A program made the translations under genes and the position numbers. From assembly GCA_963519845.1 (NCBI GenBank), contig CAUQNX010000001.1, positions 310,001 to 374,000 on the forward strand: a stretch of DNA of 64,000 nucleotides, read 5' to 3'. The notes under the pieces were generated by a model, which saw only the letters and a list, made by a program, of their open reading frames with translations, was not told the origin of the DNA and ran no database searches. Each line of letters opens with the position of its first letter. Within the stretch, counting starts at the first letter, position 1. Origin of the DNA: Moellerella sp963519845. GTDB lineage: Bacteria > Pseudomonadota > Gammaproteobacteria > Enterobacterales > Enterobacteriaceae. This document shows, piece after piece, positions 60,977 through 64,000 of the stretch.

Positions 60977-61172
60977 TCTAACTAATTTTAACATTTAGAG
61001 TAATGAGAGGCACAAAAATAGTCATCTATATTTTATACTGTACTTTTTTTGAAAAAAACTATATTTAATAAAGGTTATAACTTAATATAACTAAGTCTAT
61101 GGTCTCGTTATAGTATTAACAGCCTTAGTCTTACGAAGTTATTATTCAATTATGCTTATATGGAAATTTCAA

Positions 61173-61454
61173 ATGAAAAATATCTGGTTAGCTGTTTCTC
61201 TTCTATTATTATCTGTATCTTCCTTTGCTGAGTGCGATTTTCAACAAGCAACTGTCAACGGTGTTCTTGGTAAAACATTAGGTATTTCAGGCGATTGCAC
61301 TGCGGAAAAAGCAGCTGCTGAGCAAACAACAAAAACAGTTGATGAGTCCTTAGATCCTGAGGCTAAAAAAGTCAAAGATGGCGCTATGGATAAAAAAGAT
61401 AGTATAGAAAGTGATATCAACACCACTAAAAATGTGATGAGCATTCTTAAATAA
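61173..61454 (+). CDS. Small secreted protein, paralogue 2
   Basis: The 93-residue protein has a signal peptide (MKNIWLAVSLLLLSVSSFA, cleaved before ECDF), the same two-cysteine pattern (ECDF, GDCT) and a charged C-terminal helix (KKVKDGAMDKKDSIESDINTTK). It has the same length as the gene at 60611-60892 and is clearly a tandem duplicate, more acidic in its second half. The ATG at 61173 aligns with that of the paralogue; an ATG at 61152 is in frame but would place extra residues before the signal. Function unknown. Confidence 0.8.
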   Translation: MKNIWLAVSLLLLSVSSFAECDFQQATVNGVLGKTLGISGDCTAEKAAAEQTTKTVDESLDPEAKKVKDGAMDKKDSIESDINTTKNVMSILK

Positions 61455-61714
61455 AGAGTTCATTATAAATAAGTCAGATTGGGAATAAAGTCGCATACTT
61501 CTATTTTTTTATATTAATATTCTCGTATAAATCTATAATTTAAATTTCTATTAGAAATAACTTAATTTATAGAAGAGCAGCAATAAACAGAATATTCTTA
61601 ATATAACCTATGTTTATTTTGCACCTCTCTGACTTTTAGTTGCTACAAATTAAAACAGATATATATCGGATAAGTATAGAGGCGGTCGAGAATAGCCGCC
61701 CCACAAGATCCTAT

Positions 61715-62680
61715 TTACTTAGCTACTTTGAGTGCAGCAAATTTCTCACGAATAATTTCTTCGGGCAGATCAACACCGATAAAAACCAACATACTTTCCC
61801 GTGACTCGCTATCATGCCACTCACGATCCCAATCAGCACTGTATAAACGTTGCACCCCTTGGAATAATAAACGACGCGGCTCGTTGGTTATTGATAAAAT
61901 TCCTTTATAGCGCAATAGATTATCTGCAAAAGTGAGCAGTAAGCTCTCCATCACCTCAGAGGCCGCCATCAAGTCAATCGGGTAGTCTAGATTCACCACA
62001 ATCGATTGAACTTCATTTTGTTGCTTAGGCATAAAGCGGAATGAAGGTTTAGCTACGGTTAACTGATCATTAAGAATAAATCCCTGCACATCAAACAATA
62101 GAGCAACATCAATATCACCGTGGACCACCGAATAAACCGAAGCGCGGGCATTAATACGATGCAGCCGTTCGATTAAAGCATCATTATCAGGCTCAATATC
62201 AGTTTTGGTCAGCAATAGACGATCAGCATAACCAATTTGCGCTTGAGCAATCGGAAAATCACTCAGCTGTTTATCGGCATGAACGGCATCCACCAAAGTG
62301 ATGATGCCATCAAGTAGAAAACGTTCACATAAAATAGGGTGTGAAAAGAACGTCTGTGTTATAGGACCGGGATCGGCCATGCCAGTACATTCAATCAATA
62401 AGCGATCAAACTCGATTTCGCCACTATCAATACCCGCTAACAGATCTAACAAGGCAGTTTCAAGTTCACTCGAGCGGCTACAGCAGATGCACCCATTGCT
62501 TAAAGTAGTTATTTTAGTGGCTCGATCACCGATAAGCTCATTATCAATCGGCACTTCACCAAATTCATTTTCAATAACCGCAATTTTATAGCCATGATTT
62601 TCATTAAGAATATGACGCAGTAGCGTAGTTTTTCCTGCGCCCAAAAAACCGGTTAAAATAGTGACTGGAATGGGATTCAT
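61715..62680 (-). CDS. yjiA: COG0523-family GTPase/metal chaperone YjiA
   Basis: YjiA is a G3E-family P-loop GTPase that binds transition metals. The 321-residue protein has Walker A GFLGAGKTTLL, the metal-binding CxCC motif at C64-C66-C67 (NGCICCSR), ECTGMADPGP and the base-recognition LLTKTD. The C-terminal domain retains RYKGIL and LLFQGVQRLYSADWDR. AAGAGGTAATC precedes the ATG. It follows btsT on the same strand, but a hairpin with a U run lies between them and the small yjiX gene of E. coli is absent. Confidence 0.95.
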   Translation of the reverse strand: MNPIPVTILTGFLGAGKTTLLRHILNENHGYKIAVIENEFGEVPIDNELIGDRATKITTLSNGCICCSRSSELETALLDLLAGIDSGEIEFDRLLIECTGMADPGPITQTFFSHPILCERFLLDGIITLVDAVHADKQLSDFPIAQAQIGYADRLLLTKTDIEPDNDALIERLHRINARASVYSVVHGDIDVALLFDVQGFILNDQLTVAKPSFRFMPKQQNEVQSIVVNLDYPIDLMAASEVMESLLLTFADNLLRYKGILSITNEPRRLLFQGVQRLYSADWDREWHDSESRESMLVFIGVDLPEEIIREKFAALKVAK

Positions 62681-62691
62681 GATTACCTCTT

Positions 62692-62731
62692 AAAAAAATG
62701 CCCTGCACTGTTATAACACAACATGCAGGGC
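62692..62731 (-). terminator. Terminator between btsT and yjiA
   Basis: In minus-strand RNA gcccugca and ugcagggc (62731-62724 with 62707-62700) form a perfect 8-bp stem, followed by AUUUUUUU. It directly precedes the yjiA ribosome binding site, so it can end the btsT transcript or act as an attenuator for yjiA. The loop contains a further palindrome, tgttataaca. Confidence 0.82.
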
Positions 62732-62750
62732 ACCCTTTATTTGCTACCGA

Positions 62751-64000
62751 TTAATGTGAAGAAGAGATCTTCACACCCCCTTCAGGAATAGGGACATAAG
62801 GTGTTTCTGCATCTGAACGATTTGGATTTTTATGTGCTTTCATTCCCGCTTTAATACCATAGAAAATGATACTGTAAACGACAACTAAGAACAGAATACT
62901 CAATCCAGCATTAGTATAGTTATTGATAATGATATGATTCATATCAGTAACTTGCTGTAAGGTCAGATCCGATCCACCTGTCGCAATCTTATCTTTATAA
63001 GATCTTGCTAAGTATAAGAAGCCTTCAAGTTGTGGATTATCACTAAACAGTTTCAGACCCAACGCCCATGTGGTACAGATCAGCAACCATACGGCTGGCA
63101 ATACAGTTACCATGATATATTTACTACGCTTCATTTTAATCAGAACAACGGTACTCAGTACTAAAGCAACGGCCGCCAGCATCTGGTTAGAGATACCGAA
63201 CAGTGGCCATAGGCTCTTAACGCCGCCCAGTGGATCGACAACGCCTTGATATAACAGATATCCCCATAAGCCAACACAACCCGCAGTACCAACAATACCC
63301 GCGATTAATGAGTCTGTTTTTTTCAGGAATGGAACGAAGTTACCTAACAGATCTTGCAGCATAAATCGACCTGAACGAGTGCCCGCATCCAGTGCAGTCA
63401 AGATAAACATAGCTTCGAACAGGATACCAAAGTGATACCAGAAGCCCATATTTGCCGCAGGAATAATTGCGTGAAATACATATGCAATACCAACTGCTAA
63501 GGTCGGTGCGCCACCCGCACGGTTTAGAACCGAAGGTTCACCAATATCTTTAGCTGTTTGTAGGATCTGCTCAGGTGAAATGACAAAGCCCCATGAACTC
63601 ACAGTTGCTGCGGCTTGTACCGTCGCATCTTTAAGTTGAGCTAAGATCATAGCGCCATCAGGTCCACCTAACTCATGCAGGTTAGGCATAGTGATACCTA
63701 ATGCAGAAGGAGGGGTATTCATCGCAAAATAGAGACCTGGCTCAATAATGGATGCGGCAACTAACGCCATAATTGCAACGAATGATTCCATTAACATCGC
63801 ACCATAACCGATGTAGCGAGCGTCTTTTTCGTTCGCTAACAATTTCGGCGTAGTACCAGAAGCAATAAGTGCGTGGAAACCAGATACAGCACCACAAGCA
63901 ATAGTAATAAATAAGAATGGAAACAGAGTACCTTTCCAAACGGGACCTGTACCATCAACAAACTGAGTTACTGCTGGCATTTTCAGTTCTGGGTTAAGGA
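62751..64000 (-). CDS. btsT: Pyruvate/H+ symporter BtsT (CstA family), C-terminal part
   Basis: The frame stays open through the window edge (upstream codons read LNPELKMPAVTQF), so the 5' part is missing; about 416 codons are seen. The sequence has multiple hydrophobic helices and the CstA/BtsT motifs GTGPVWKGTLFPFLFITIACGAVSGFHAL, SGTTPKLLANE and FEAMFILTALDAGTRSGRFMLQDLLGNF. The C-terminus ETPYVPIPEGGVKISSSH and the yjiA neighbour identify it as BtsT (YjiY) and not CstA. BtsT imports pyruvate under control of BtsSR in E. coli. Confidence 0.92.
   Translation of the reverse strand, partial: LNPELKMPAVTQFVDGTGPVWKGTLFPFLFITIACGAVSGFHALIASGTTPKLLANEKDARYIGYGAMLMESFVAIMALVAASIIEPGLYFAMNTPPSALGITMPNLHELGGPDGAMILAQLKDATVQAAATVSSWGFVISPEQILQTAKDIGEPSVLNRAGGAPTLAVGIAYVFHAIIPAANMGFWYHFGILFEAMFILTALDAGTRSGRFMLQDLLGNFVPFLKKTDSLIAGIVGTAGCVGLWGYLLYQGVVDPLGGVKSLWPLFGISNQMLAAVALVLSTVVLIKMKRSKYIMVTVLPAVWLLICTTWALGLKLFSDNPQLEGFLYLARSYKDKIATGGSDLTLQQVTDMNHIIINNYTNAGLSILFLVVVYSIIFYGIKAGMKAHKNPNRSDAETPYVPIPEGGVKISSSH

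Overview
The window is chromosomal DNA of an enteric gammaproteobacterium with moderately AT-rich coding sequence and very AT-rich spacers. Several gene strings follow Escherichia coli K-12 order: pyrG-eno, mazG, relA and rlmD; mtn-btuF, erpA, hemL; mrcB, hrpB, sfsA, dksA, pcnB-folK, panBCD, yadGH, can, hpt, cueO, yacC, speED; btsT-yjiA. The low GC, a meso-diaminopimelate dehydrogenase and a shrunken ERIC repeat point to Morganellaceae (Providencia or a close relative). The genus is an inference from gene content. I saw no rRNA, tRNA, CRISPR array, integrase or insertion sequence.

Layout: 1-8277 holds the start of an SLC13-type permease and the eno/pyrG/mazG/relA/rlmD group, all on the minus strand. 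8278-10811 is a synteny break with one strongly AT-rich gene of unknown function carrying an acidic D-V-A/E repeat. 10812-14397 is mtn, btuF, erpA, hemL. 14470-30936 is a catabolic island placed between hemL and mrcB, where E. coli has fhuACDB. It has a SorC-type regulator and an EryH-like TIM isomerase divergent from pdxA2, a PTS-IIB/acid-sugar-kinase fusion, a KdgT-type permease, a GutA-type EIIA, an RpiB-like isomerase, transaldolase and transketolase. Then come treR, treB and treC, a PRISE-type reductase and a LysR regulator. 31020-46540 is the conserved mrcB-to-hpt stretch, lacking gluQ and with a BOF-fold periplasmic protein after panD. 47061-51635 is a small membrane protein, cueO, yacC, speE and speD. 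51702-61454 is accessory: an AbrB-type permease, a TetR regulator divergent from a two-gene Tm-1-like operon, a 37-residue membrane peptide, ddh, a MATE pump, cyuA and two paralogous small secreted proteins. 61715-64000 is yjiA and the 3' part of btsT.

The most unusual element is the cluster at 14470-24287. One open reading frame joins a glucitol-type PTS EIIB domain, with its cysteine motif intact, to a DUF1537 four-carbon acid-sugar kinase. A separate glucitol-type EIIA with its phospho-histidine motif lies two genes downstream, yet no EIIC is present and the only permease is KdgT-like. Together with PdxA2, an EryH/LerI-type isomerase, an RpiB-type isomerase, transaldolase and transketolase, this looks like a PTS-linked pathway for C4 acids or tetruloses that feeds dihydroxyacetone phosphate and erythrose 4-phosphate into central metabolism. 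The domain calls come from sequence patterns. The pathway and the role of the PTS relay are inferences.

Other points: pcnB appears to start with the rare codon ATT after a strong ribosome binding site; hrpB and sfsA probably start with GTG and TTG; cueO has a complete CueR-type promoter; an exact TreR palindrome precedes treB; and the adjacent Tm-1-like and TIM-barrel genes match the two halves of the plant Tm-1 protein.
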